From the NCBI GenBank assembly GCA_947470805.1, contig CANIVU010000030.1:1-64000 (forward strand): 64,000 bases of DNA. The letters are read 5' to 3'. The stretch's first letter is position 1; each line of letters starts with the position of its first letter. Below, one piece after another: positions 48,899 through 58,400 of this stretch. Position numbers and translations under genes: made by a program. The notes under the pieces were generated by a model. That model saw only the letters and a list, made by a program, of their open reading frames with translations. It had not been told where the DNA came from and ran no database searches. This stretch comes from Acidobacteriota bacterium (lineage in GTDB: Bacteria; Acidobacteriota; Terriglobia; Bryobacterales; Bryobacteraceae).

Positions 48899-49767
48899 CA
48901 CTTGGTCAAAAATTGAAGGAAGAACGGCTCCGCCAAGGGAAGCAACTGCGCTCCATTGCGGATGACCTTTGTATCGGATCGCGCTACCTGGAAGCAATTG
49001 AAGCCGAGGATTGGAAGCAACTGCCCGGCGGTTTTTTCAACCGCAGCTTTATCCGGCAGTACGCGCAGGCTCTTGGTTTTGATCCCTCGAAAATCGAAGA
49101 GGAGTTCGCTTCGATCGTGAAGCCGGAACCCCCGGTGGACCTGGATCTGATCGCCGCCGCGCACGACCCCCGTGCCCGCCGTTCCGAAGAAAAGAAGCTG
49201 ATTTCGGTGGAACCGCTGCGTGGGGCCTCCTCTGGTTTCTTCGATTCGCGCACCGGTTTGGCCGCCGCCGCCCTGGTTCTGCTAGTCGCTGGCGGGGGTG
49301 CTCTTTCGCTCTTCGTCGACCGTTGGAATCAGCCCCAGGAAGTCCGGAAGCAGTCCAATTCCAACATGCCCGCGCCCGTTGTGCCGGCGCCGGCAGCAGC
49401 CCGTGAAACCGCCCAACCGCAGGTGACCGCGGCCAGTACCACCGAAACCGCCAAGGTCGTTCCTACCCTCTCCACCGATCCCAACGGCAACCTCACCCTG
49501 AACATTGAGGCCACCGAAAAGACATGGATTGAAGTCACCGCCGATGGCAAGCGCGTCTTTATGGGTGTTTTAGAGCCCGGTGATAAGAAATTAATCTCCA
49601 CCCTGCAGAACACCAAGATGGTCGTCGGCAACGCCGGTGGCATCGCGGTCAGCAAGGGCGGGCGCGACATCGGCCCCATCGGTCCGCGCGGCCAGGTTCG
49701 CACCGTGAACATCACCGAAAAGGGCGTTGAGATCGTCGAGCCGAAAAAGCCCACCGACGCGATCTAA
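48892..49767 (+). CDS. RodZ-like helix-turn-helix membrane protein (DUF4115)
   Basis: 291 residues: a cytoplasmic HTH_25 domain ('SLGQKLKEERLRQGKQLRSIADDLCIGSRYLEAIEAEDWKQLPGGFFNRSFIRQYAQALGFD', residues 3-64), one membrane segment ('GLAAAALVLLVAGGGALSLFV', about 123-144), a Pro/Ala/Thr-rich linker and a C-terminal DUF4115 domain ('LTLNIEATEKTWIEVTADGKRVFMGVLEPGDKK', 'VGNAGGIAVSKGGRDIG'). RodZ proteins link MreB to the cell-wall machinery and set rod shape. No mre genes are present here. Confidence 0.9.
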   Translation: MASLGQKLKEERLRQGKQLRSIADDLCIGSRYLEAIEAEDWKQLPGGFFNRSFIRQYAQALGFDPSKIEEEFASIVKPEPPVDLDLIAAAHDPRARRSEEKKLISVEPLRGASSGFFDSRTGLAAAALVLLVAGGGALSLFVDRWNQPQEVRKQSNSNMPAPVVPAPAAARETAQPQVTAASTTETAKVVPTLSTDPNGNLTLNIEATEKTWIEVTADGKRVFMGVLEPGDKKLISTLQNTKMVVGNAGGIAVSKGGRDIGPIGPRGQVRTVNITEKGVEIVEPKKPTDAI

Positions 49768-51347
49768 CGTATCTTTTCGAGGAGCAACGCGGTCAGTTCC
49801 GAGATGAGGATGTTGCCCACATTGTCGGGCGAATAGTCCGTTTTCGGCATGCCGTCCACGGTAACAGCCAGCGCGTACTTCTCGTTACCGCGCGTCACCA
49901 GGCCGACATCGCTGCGCAGTGCATCCAGCCCGCCGGATTTCGACGCCACCACGAACCCATCCAGGTGCCGGCCAATGCCATCGGTGTGCTGCTGCCGGCG
50001 CAGGATTTCGAGCATCGCCTTCGACGCCTCCGCGCTAACCACCTTTCCCTGGTCCAGCATCTCCACTAGCCGCACCATCTCGCGCGGTGTGGAAACGCCG
50101 ATGCCGAACTTCTTGTTGTCGCCCGTCTGCCCGAATACGCTCCAGCCACTGGCCACCGGCTTCAGGTTCTTACCATCGCCCAGAATTTTGCGGTTCGACC
50201 GCGTCTTGGCGAAGCCGTACTTCTCCATCACGCTATTGACGTAATCCGCAGTCAGCCGGTCAATCAGCAGGTTGGTGGCGGTGTTGTCGCTGACCACGAT
50301 CATCAGATTCGCCAGATCGCGGACGAGAAACTTACGGCCCGGGGAGAACTCAAACAGGATGCCGGAGCCGGATACCTTATCGTCCGCCGTCAGCAGGATC
50401 TCCTCGTCCAAACTCGCCTTGCTGTCGGCCACGGCTTGGAACAGCGCTACCAGGATCGGCAGCTTGATCGTGGACGCCGTGCGCACGCGATCATCAGCGC
50501 GAATGGCGTATTCAGTGCCGGTCACCAGGTTCTTGGCATAGAGAGAAACGGTCCCTTGGAATGCGGCGATCTTTTCCTTGATCCGCTCCTCGGCAGGCGG
50601 CGCATCTTTCGCGCACCGGAAGCCGATATTGGGCTGGCGCTGCGTGGGCCGCACCCAGTTGCGGAAGAACACTGTGATTCGCTTTCCCTGGTCACTCCAC
50701 GCCCCGCCGCGAATGATGCGGTAGGTGCCGGTGGCCGGTCCCTTCGGGTTCTCCGCGGGGGAGTTCTTGTAGTATTCCCGTTCGAACCAGTCGGCGGTCC
50801 ACTCGGACATATTGCCAGCCATGTCGTACAGCCCGAAGCCGTTCGGTGCGTACCGGCCCACTTCGCCAGGGCCCGTCTCCACGTTATGCCTTGCCAGCTT
50901 GGCGTCGTACTTGTCGCCCCACGGATAATCGGCCGATTCAATTCCGCCCCGCGCCGCGCGCTCCCATTCGGCTTCGGTCGGCAACCGCTTGCCCCGTGAC
51001 TCGCAGTAGCTCTGCGCGTCGTCCCAGGTGACGTTATAAGCGGCGATCTTGCCGGTGCCTGCGGGTACCACGCCGCCCACCCAGTGATAGGGCGCTGGAC
51101 GCTTGGTTGCTGCGACGAACGCGGCGTATTCGGCCTGCGTCACTTCATGCGTGTCCATCAGGAACGCGGGCATCGTCACGGCGTGCACCGGACGGTCGTC
51201 CAACAGCACCTGCGGGCGCATCGTCGTCTTGTCGTCCGATGTCAGCTTGCTCCGGCCCATCTGAAACGTGCCGGCGGGTATCAATGCCATGCCCGGCTCG
51301 GCCGCGTAGGCCGCCCCGGCGATTAACAAAACAGCAAGCCTACGCAT
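49764..51347 (-). CDS. Fusion of a formylglycine-generating-enzyme-like domain with a class A beta-lactamase-like domain
   Basis: 527 residues. Signal peptide ('LAVLLIAGAAYA'). Residues about 18-247 are an FGE-sulfatase (SUMF1-like) domain: 'GMALIPAGTFQMG', 'DTHEVTQAEYAAFV', 'VTWDDAQSYCESRGKRLPTEAEWERAARGG', 'GLYDMAGNMSEW', 'RIIRGGAWSD' and 'PNIGFRCAK'. Residues about 258-527 are a serine-hydrolase domain with SxxK S292-K295 ('TASTIKLPIL'), SDN 353-355, and KSG 470-472, the class A beta-lactamase set. It follows DUF1501 with a one-base stop/start overlap (TGATG) and ends inside the end of the RodZ-like gene on the other strand. Likely an exported enzyme on a protein or cell-wall substrate; the combination is unusual. 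Confidence 0.87.
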   Translation of the reverse strand: MRRLAVLLIAGAAYAAEPGMALIPAGTFQMGRSKLTSDDKTTMRPQVLLDDRPVHAVTMPAFLMDTHEVTQAEYAAFVAATKRPAPYHWVGGVVPAGTGKIAAYNVTWDDAQSYCESRGKRLPTEAEWERAARGGIESADYPWGDKYDAKLARHNVETGPGEVGRYAPNGFGLYDMAGNMSEWTADWFEREYYKNSPAENPKGPATGTYRIIRGGAWSDQGKRITVFFRNWVRPTQRQPNIGFRCAKDAPPAEERIKEKIAAFQGTVSLYAKNLVTGTEYAIRADDRVRTASTIKLPILVALFQAVADSKASLDEEILLTADDKVSGSGILFEFSPGRKFLVRDLANLMIVVSDNTATNLLIDRLTADYVNSVMEKYGFAKTRSNRKILGDGKNLKPVASGWSVFGQTGDNKKFGIGVSTPREMVRLVEMLDQGKVVSAEASKAMLEILRRQQHTDGIGRHLDGFVVASKSGGLDALRSDVGLVTRGNEKYALAVTVDGMPKTDYSPDNVGNILISELTALLLEKIR

Positions 51348-52747
51348 CAGACAAACAGGTCCGTGATCTCGTCGTCCATCACCATTTCGGTGGCGCCCAG
51401 CGGATCCACATAGCGGTAGGCGCGCTTGGACGGCGTGTTCGTGATCGCCTTCGTCCAGTCGATGCCCAGAGCCGAGTAGATTGACGCGTAGATGTTCTCG
51501 GTCTTGATCTGCTGCTTCTTGTACTTCCAGCCGGTTTCGATGACGTGTTCGCCCTGCGCGTCCGTCTTGCCGAGGATCCGCCCGCCCTTCACGCCGCCGC
51601 CGGCGAACAGCGAAACGTAGGCCAGGTTGTAGTGGTGCCGCCCGGCGATACCGTTCAGCGCTCCGGGGACGCGGCCGAACTCGGTGGCCATCACCACCAT
51701 CGTTTCGTCGAGCAGCGTCTTGCCCGGCTGGCGCGGTGAGGGCTCGGCGGCCAAATCCCGGAGCAGAGACGCCATGGCGCGGTCGAACTCGTTGCAGCGG
51801 ATGTAGTGGTTGCTCTTCGACGCGTGATTGTAGATGTTCCGATGGTGGTCCCAATCGGGATGGGTGATGTGGATGTAGCGTGTGCCCGCGTCGGCCTTCA
51901 CCGCATTGCGCGCGAACAGGCAGCCCAGGCCGACGGAGTTATCGCCGTAACGGGCGATCTCTTCCTTCGACATCTGGAACGTCTGCGGCCAGCGGGTGTC
52001 GCCCAACAGTTGAAATGCCGAATGCTGGAAGTCCCGGAACGCGCCGAACTGCCGGTCCTTGCCGGACCGCGACGAGGCCATCACCTCGTCCAGTTTGCTG
52101 AGGATCCGGTAGCGCTCTTCCAGCACCGCCATCGCCTCCGCGCTGCCCGGCGCCGAGGCCGACCCTTCCTTCAAATTCACGTCCAACACCGAAAACCGCG
52201 GCGGCAGGAACCCGGTCGAAAGCGCACCGCAGCCGGCCGTATCCAGATTGCAGCCGATGTAGGTCGGGAACGTGTCCTTCTCCCGCCGCAGCTTTTCAAA
52301 CTCGTAGCTGATTACCGATCCGACGGATGGAATCTCCGAGGCCTGCGCCGGGTTCAAGGGCCGCCCCGCCTGCGTGTAATATTGCCCGCGGAAGTGCACG
52401 ACCTCGTGGCTCTTCATGGAGCGAACGATGGCGATCTTGTCCATCTCTTTCGAGAGCTCCGGGAACAGCCGGTACGGCAGATACAGGTCGTCTTTGATCT
52501 TCCGGACGTCGAAGTCTTTCTGCGTGCCCGCGTCTTCCTTGAAATCGAACGAGTCGATATGGCTCAACGCGCCGGCCAGCTCGATCAGGATGCAGAACCG
52601 GGCCGAGCCGCGCGGATTCCCACGGCCCGCGGCGCTCACCTGCAACGGCAGCATCGCCTGGCTGGCAAAGGCGCCCAACAGTCCATGGCCGCCTAGCTTC
52701 AGCAGGTCCCGGCGGGCAGGGAGGAAATCGGATACACGCTTGTCCAT
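51347..52747 (-). CDS. DUF1501 exported protein
   Basis: 466 residues. Tat-like twin-arginine start ('PARRDLLKLGGHGLLGAFASQAML'). The alkaline-phosphatase-like fold fits 'FCILIELAGALSHIDSFDFKEDAG', 'VRSMKSHEVVHFRGQYYTQAG', 'YIHITHPDWDHHRNIYN', 'LLDETMVVMATEFGRVPGA' and 'GRHHYNLAYVSLFAGGGVKGGRILGKTD', which are DUF1501 hallmarks. In Planctomycetes and Acidobacteria it nearly always follows a DUF1549/DUF1553 gene, as here. Metal-binding Asp/His residues are present, but no activity has been established. Confidence 0.93.
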   Translation of the reverse strand: MDKRVSDFLPARRDLLKLGGHGLLGAFASQAMLPLQVSAAGRGNPRGSARFCILIELAGALSHIDSFDFKEDAGTQKDFDVRKIKDDLYLPYRLFPELSKEMDKIAIVRSMKSHEVVHFRGQYYTQAGRPLNPAQASEIPSVGSVISYEFEKLRREKDTFPTYIGCNLDTAGCGALSTGFLPPRFSVLDVNLKEGSASAPGSAEAMAVLEERYRILSKLDEVMASSRSGKDRQFGAFRDFQHSAFQLLGDTRWPQTFQMSKEEIARYGDNSVGLGCLFARNAVKADAGTRYIHITHPDWDHHRNIYNHASKSNHYIRCNEFDRAMASLLRDLAAEPSPRQPGKTLLDETMVVMATEFGRVPGALNGIAGRHHYNLAYVSLFAGGGVKGGRILGKTDAQGEHVIETGWKYKKQQIKTENIYASIYSALGIDWTKAITNTPSKRAYRYVDPLGATEMVMDDEITDLFV

Positions 52748-52753
52748 AAGGCC

Positions 52754-54589
52754 TCAGTAGTTAAACAGAAACTCGGGCGAATTCAACAGCGCCCACTGCA
52801 GATTTTCCGCGCCGCTCCGGCGGTTCTTCTTCACCGCCTCCAGCCCCACGGCCAGCTCCGGCGCCGACGGTTTGCGTGACACTGTGTGCAGGTAAAGCTG
52901 TTCAACCAGCGCCTTGTCGTCCGGCGTCTTGTCCAACAGCGACGCCAACAGCCCGCCCTTCGACGAATTCACCCGATCTGTGACCACCTTCGACTGCATC
53001 AGCAGCATCGCCTGCAGCGAGTTGTGCGGCACCTTCTTCGGCATATCGTCGCGGCTGGCCTGGCCAAACGTGCGCATGAACGTCTTCACGTCGTTGCCCG
53101 CTTTACCCGGCTCGGGCATCTGCATCGCCATACCCACTTTTTCCGAACTACTGGCGAACGAACCCGGCCGCCCCGTCGCCACCGCAATGGCATCGTGCAG
53201 TTCCGGCGCTGATAACATCCGCACAAACTTGCGTGCGTAGTAGGGTGTATAGGTCTCCTGCCATTCGCCAGGGAAGCTGGACGACAGCTGGTAGGCCGAT
53301 GACTTCATGATCGTTTTCACCACGTGCCGGAAGCTGTAGTTGTGTGCGCCGAAATCCTCGGCCATCGCATCCAGCAAGGCCGGGTTCGATGGCTGCACCG
53401 TCCACGGCGCTGGCGGCGGGTTCTTCGGGTCGTAGCGTTCCAAGTCGAAATCGTCTACCGGTTCCACAATGCCGAAGCCCATCAGTTCACCCCAAATACG
53501 GTTCACCAGCGCGCGGCGAAATTGAATGTGGCTGGTCATCATGCGGGCCAGCCCGTCGCGGGCATTTTCGCCCTCGCGCGGCGCTTCACCGGTCAGCAGG
53601 AAGCGCGGCTGCGAAATGCCTTTCCCGCGGCGCGGTACCCGCAGAATGCTCTCCGCGTTGCGGTCGTAGCCGGGGGCTTCATCGTCCACCGTGTATTCGG
53701 TGTTCGCCTGATAGCCATTCTCCCAGTTCATGATCTGCCGCGTTTTGCCATAAAACGCCGCCTGGCTGAAGAATTCGTCCCGCTTCTTCTTCACCAGAAA
53801 CAGATTGACCTTCTCCAAATGGTTAGCGCCGTCGTGGCAGGAGATGCAGGCCACGCTGATTCCCAAAAACACCTTCGAATAGGTGACCGTGAACTCGTCC
53901 ACCGTGTCCGGTTGGTTCACCAGGTCGTGGGCGTCCGGCGTCTCCGGATCGTCCTTGGCCTTCACGAAGTCGCGCTGATAGTAGAGCGAACCGGGCACCG
54001 AGAAGCTCGATTTGCCAGCGCCGGTCAAGAGATCGGTCACCACTTCGTTATAAGGCCGGTCCAGCTTCAACCACTCCCGGACCCAGTAGTGGAACAGGTT
54101 CAACCCCGAACCCATGCGCCCACCGGCGCGGAAGAGGTCTTCAAAGTAGTACGTCCACTTGTCGATAAACGCGTCCGACGACGTCAATGTGTCGACTAGC
54201 TTATCCCGCTTGTTCGGCGACTTATCCGCCAGGAACGCGCTTAAATCCGCGGGCGATGGAATGCGGCCCGTCGCGTCGATCCACGCCCGGCGCGCGAACT
54301 CTTCGTCGCTCGCCAGCGGCGCGTGCGGAATCTTGTCCGCCGCCATCCGCGCAAAAATGTGTTTGTCGATGAACGTCCGCTGCGCCACCGCGCCCGCTAC
54401 GCCCCGGCCCGGCAACGCGCGCGACACCTGCGCCGTCGCCGCCGCGGCGTCCTTCGATTTTGGCCGTTCGGGCTGGATGAGCGGCTTGTGTGCCTGCTCA
54501 AACTCTTCGGCGTCCTGATGGGTCAGCTTCGGCGCTGGCGTCTGGGCCAGCATCACGACGGGCAGAAGCAGCAGTCCGAATCGCGTCAT
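52754..54589 (-). CDS. DUF1549/DUF1553 protein (PSCyt2/PSD1-type)
   Basis: 611 residues with a signal peptide ('LLLLPVVMLAQ'). DUF1549: 'FIDKHIFARMAADKIPHAPLASDEEFARRAWIDATGRIPSPADLSAFL'. DUF1553: 'MTSHIQFRRALVNRIWGELMGFGIVEPVDDF' and 'KTIMKSSAYQLSSSF'. One CxxCH ('VACISCHDGANHLEK') suggests a haem c site or a metal site. The pair with DUF1501 is a known functional unit of unknown role, linked in some lineages to polysaccharide breakdown. The ATG overlaps the NHL stop by one base (TAATG). Confidence 0.92.
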   Translation of the reverse strand: MTRFGLLLLPVVMLAQTPAPKLTHQDAEEFEQAHKPLIQPERPKSKDAAAATAQVSRALPGRGVAGAVAQRTFIDKHIFARMAADKIPHAPLASDEEFARRAWIDATGRIPSPADLSAFLADKSPNKRDKLVDTLTSSDAFIDKWTYYFEDLFRAGGRMGSGLNLFHYWVREWLKLDRPYNEVVTDLLTGAGKSSFSVPGSLYYQRDFVKAKDDPETPDAHDLVNQPDTVDEFTVTYSKVFLGISVACISCHDGANHLEKVNLFLVKKKRDEFFSQAAFYGKTRQIMNWENGYQANTEYTVDDEAPGYDRNAESILRVPRRGKGISQPRFLLTGEAPREGENARDGLARMMTSHIQFRRALVNRIWGELMGFGIVEPVDDFDLERYDPKNPPPAPWTVQPSNPALLDAMAEDFGAHNYSFRHVVKTIMKSSAYQLSSSFPGEWQETYTPYYARKFVRMLSAPELHDAIAVATGRPGSFASSSEKVGMAMQMPEPGKAGNDVKTFMRTFGQASRDDMPKKVPHNSLQAMLLMQSKVVTDRVNSSKGGLLASLLDKTPDDKALVEQLYLHTVSRKPSAPELAVGLEAVKKNRRSGAENLQWALLNSPEFLFNY

Positions 54590-55449
54590 TACTTTCTCCG
54601 GAAAATCTGCACGCGCTTTCCGTTCACTTCCGCGACGTACAGGTTACCTTTACGGTCGGTCGACATCAGATGCGGCAACTGCAGCGTCTGCGAGTCGCCC
54701 CACGAATTCACAATCTGGCCGCTCGCCAGATCGAAGTGGAAGATCTTGTTCACATCCCCTTCGCTGACCAGCAACTGCTTGCCCACTACCAGCAACCCGA
54801 ACGGATTACCGAAGCCGTCCCACACAGACAGGAACTCGCCGGAATTGGCGAATACCTGCACACGGTTGTTGCCGCGGTCGGCGACATAGATGCGGTCTTT
54901 AGAGTCGATCCCCAGGCCATGCGCCGTGGCGAATTGGCCCTTCTCCTTGCCCTTTTTGCCGAACTGAGAGACGAACTGTCCGCTCTTGTTCAGATGCACA
55001 ATCCGGCCGTTGCCGCTGTCGGCGACATAGATATCGCCGTTTGAGGCAAACACCAGATCGTCCGGCGCGCGGAAGTGTTTTTCGTCTCCTCCCGCCACGC
55101 CCTTCTCCCCAAGCGTCGCCAAAACCTTGCCCGTAGGCGAGAACTTGCGAACGATGTGAAAACCGTTATCGGTGGTCCAGATGTTGCCGTCTTTATCGGC
55201 GCGCAACCCGTGGGCCACCTTAAATTCGCCCGAGCCGAAACCGCCCTTATACTTGCCGTCTTTATCGAAGGCAAGCAATGGCGGTTCGCCCCGGTGCAGC
55301 ACGTAGGTGTTCCCTTTCCGGTCCACCTCCACGGCCGACATTGGCCCCAGTTTCACCTCCGCCGGAATCTTGAGGAATCCGGCGGAGACGTAGGGAGCAT
55401 CGGCCGCGAAGGCCAGACCAGCAAAGAGAACTGCGAACGTTAGTTTCAT
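54589..55449 (-). CDS. Exported NHL-repeat beta-propeller protein
   Basis: 286 residues. Signal peptide 'LTFAVLFAGLAFAADA'. At least five NHL-type blades: 'FRAPDDLVFASNGDIYVADSGNGRIVHLNKSGQFV', 'FATAHGLGIDSKDRIYVADRGNNRVQVFANSGEFL', 'LPHLMSTDRKGNLYVAEVNGKRVQIF'. Such propellers bind partner proteins or small ligands, and resemble the peptidyl-hydroxyglycine lyase fold, though no catalytic set is obvious. It directly follows the TonB receptor stop (TAAATG). Part of the five-gene operon 58806-49764. Confidence 0.88.
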   Translation of the reverse strand: MKLTFAVLFAGLAFAADAPYVSAGFLKIPAEVKLGPMSAVEVDRKGNTYVLHRGEPPLLAFDKDGKYKGGFGSGEFKVAHGLRADKDGNIWTTDNGFHIVRKFSPTGKVLATLGEKGVAGGDEKHFRAPDDLVFASNGDIYVADSGNGRIVHLNKSGQFVSQFGKKGKEKGQFATAHGLGIDSKDRIYVADRGNNRVQVFANSGEFLSVWDGFGNPFGLLVVGKQLLVSEGDVNKIFHFDLASGQIVNSWGDSQTLQLPHLMSTDRKGNLYVAEVNGKRVQIFRRK

Positions 55450-58400
55450 TTAGAACAGGAGTTTCAAGCCAAGTTGGATGTTACGCGGGTCGCGCGCTGA
55501 AGTGATCGTACCAAACGTGCCACTCTGATTCTTGCCGTTCGGACCGGCCGAGAAGCTCCCGTTCGGAATGCCCAGATTCACGTTGTTCATGAAGTTGAAC
55601 ATCTCCGCGCGGAACTGCAGATTGACACGCTCATGCACCCGGGTGTTCTTGATGAAGCTCAAGTCCCAGTTGAACGTTCCCGGACCACGCACGTCCGGCA
55701 ACACGCGGCCGATATTGCCGAAGGTGTAGTTCAGCGGATTGATGAAGGCATCCGTGTTGAACCACTTGGACGCCGACGGATTGTCGAGCTTTGCGGACAC
55801 GCCGGTCGAGTTGGGACGCGATGCACGGAAGTTGTTCGCGCCACCGATGACGATCGGCAGACCGGTCTGCATAATGCCAATCGTGTTCACCTGCCAGCCG
55901 CCGATGATCTTGTTCATAACGCCGGCGCCTTTGCCGAATGGCAGTTCATAGAGCAAACTGACCACGCCGCGCTTGGAGACGTCACTTGGGTCCACACTAC
56001 GTTCAAGCCGGCGGTTGAACCGGCCGTCCTGATAGGCCGTCTGGTTGGTCTGTTCCACCGAGCCGAAGTCGACGGGGGTTCCCAGGCCTTCGCTGACGAT
56101 CTTGCCGCCCGTGAAGTTCACCATGAAGGTGAGCCCCTTGGACATGCGCTTCTCCACACTCACAATCAACAGGTGGGAGTTGTAGTTCCCCATGCGCGGA
56201 TTGCGCACCGAAATACCCTGATAATAGGGGTAGGGAAGCAGCGACTGTTCCCGTGTGATGGTGGCGTTGCCGAGCGCGCCTGGAACCTTCCCAGCGTTCG
56301 GGTTCGGCACCTGATCCTGCAGCGCCAGGCCCAAGCCCAGATACTGGTTGTCCAGCTGGTTCATGTTGTAGCTGCCGGCCGTGAAGTGGCTGCCCTGGTT
56401 AGCCGAGTAGGAAACGTCCAACAGAACCTTGCCAGGCAGTTGATGTTGCAGCGAAGCGCTGAACTGCTGGGACAACGGCGTCGTGCCGATCGATTCGTCG
56501 TAGCTGGTGCCCTGGCCCAGGAAGGCCTTCGGACCCAGCGCGCGGCCGGCCGCCAGCAGAAGCGGCGTGGGGAACCCGCCACTGAACTGGAACGCCTTCA
56601 CGTTGCCGTTGCTGGAGGTATAGGAGGTGGAGGTGTTGGCGAAGCCGTTCACGCTGCCGTAATTGTTCCGCCAGAACTGCGACGGATAGTAGATGCCGTA
56701 GCCGGCGCGGAAGACCGTCTTGCCGTTGCCGAAGACGTCGAACGCCATGCCGAGGCGCGGCGCGAAGTCATTGAAATCGCCCTGCCGCCAATTACGCGGC
56801 TGGCCGCCGAAGTTGGCAAACACAGTCGCGCCGAGCAGTCCGTTGTCCATGCGAACGGTCGGATCGAAATTGGTCATGCCATCGTTGGCTTCCAGCGGCT
56901 GCGTCTGGTAATCCCAGCGCAAACCCGCGTTCACCGTCAGCCGGCGCGAGACTTTCCAGTCGTCCTGGAAGAAGAGGGAGTAGCTTTTGCCGCGCTGGCT
57001 TTCGCCGAGGTGGGTCGTGCCGCTGGCGCTCGAAACCTCGCCCAGTAGGAAAGTGGCGTAGGAGGAGCCCGTGCCCGCCTGCGCCGCCGGATTGCCGGTC
57101 AGACCGGCTCCGAAGCTGAAGTTCCCGGATGGCGCCGAGCGCTGCAGATTGTTGCCCTGCAGCGTGCGAATGTCCACGCCAAACTTCATCGTGTGATTGC
57201 CGCTGATCTTGGTCAGCATGTCGAACAACTGCAGATTGATGCTGGCGCGCAAACCCGCGGTGCCGGTGTTGAAGCCGGGCAGGCCGTTTGAAATCACCGG
57301 GAATGTATCAGCGGGCACCGATGCCGGAAGCCCAAGCTTGGCCGGCCAGCCGCCCTGGAAACTCCGGGCGACGAAGGGGAAATACCCGCGCGTGGCGCCC
57401 ACGCGCAATTCGTTCAACATCGTCGGCGAGAAGCTGTGCGTGTCAGAGAACGCGAAGTTCTGATTCTCCAGTGCGTCGTCGCGCTTGGAAACGATTGGAT
57501 CGGGATAGATGCTGCCGCCGTTGTCGGTCTTGTGCAGAAAGTAGGAGTAGCGCGCGAAGAAGGAGTTCTTGTCGTTGAAACGGTGGTCCACCTTCGCCGT
57601 GTACTGCCGCATGCTGCGGATCTGCCCCGAGTCGTTGCCGAAGTTGTTGGCGTTCGTGAACGCATTGGTTGGCGTGCGGTTGGGTAGCGGATAAAAATCG
57701 TTGACCTTTAGCGAAACCGGGTCCATGCGGCTCACCGGGATACGGTTGTTCGGGAACACCGAACGCGTCAGCCCGTTGGTCGTCGCTGGGTCATAGATCG
57801 GAATCAACGCGCCGTTGGTCCCCAACAGGTCGCCGAAATCGCCGCCACGCTGACGCGCCGTCGGCATGCTGCCAATAAAGGTTGTGGTCCGGCGGAAGTC
57901 ATACTGCTCCCAGTTGCCGAAGAAGAAGGTCTTGTCTTTGATGACAGGCCCGCCGACGGCAACGCCGTACTGGTTGTAGCGGAAGGGCGGATTCACGGTC
58001 GAAAACGTGTTCCGCGCGTCCAACTTGTTGTTCCGCAAGAACTCATAAACGGATCCGTGCAACTGGTTCGTTCCCGACTTCGAAACGACGTTGATAACGC
58101 CGCCGCCGGTGAACCCGTACTCGGCCGACATCGTGCCCGATTGCACTTTAAACTCTTCCACGGCGTCCACGGCCGGGTTGATCGCCACTTCCCCGATATA
58201 GCTCTGAATGTTGTTCGAGCCGTCGAGCGACTGCGCGTTCATCGCGTTCGGTCCGCCGTTGATCGAAATCGACGAGAGCTGAATCCCGCGATCGCCGAAG
58301 CCCGAATTCGTCGGGCCCGCGTTCGATTTGACCGACGGCGTCAGCAGCGTCAGCGCCAGTGCGTTCCGCCCGTTCAACGGCAGTTCCATCACGCGGCGGT

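Noticed and set aside
49764-51347. Antibiotic resistance gene
   Set aside because: The lactamase-like part has the catalytic set but is fused to an FGE domain in an uptake operon; nothing shows activity on beta-lactams.
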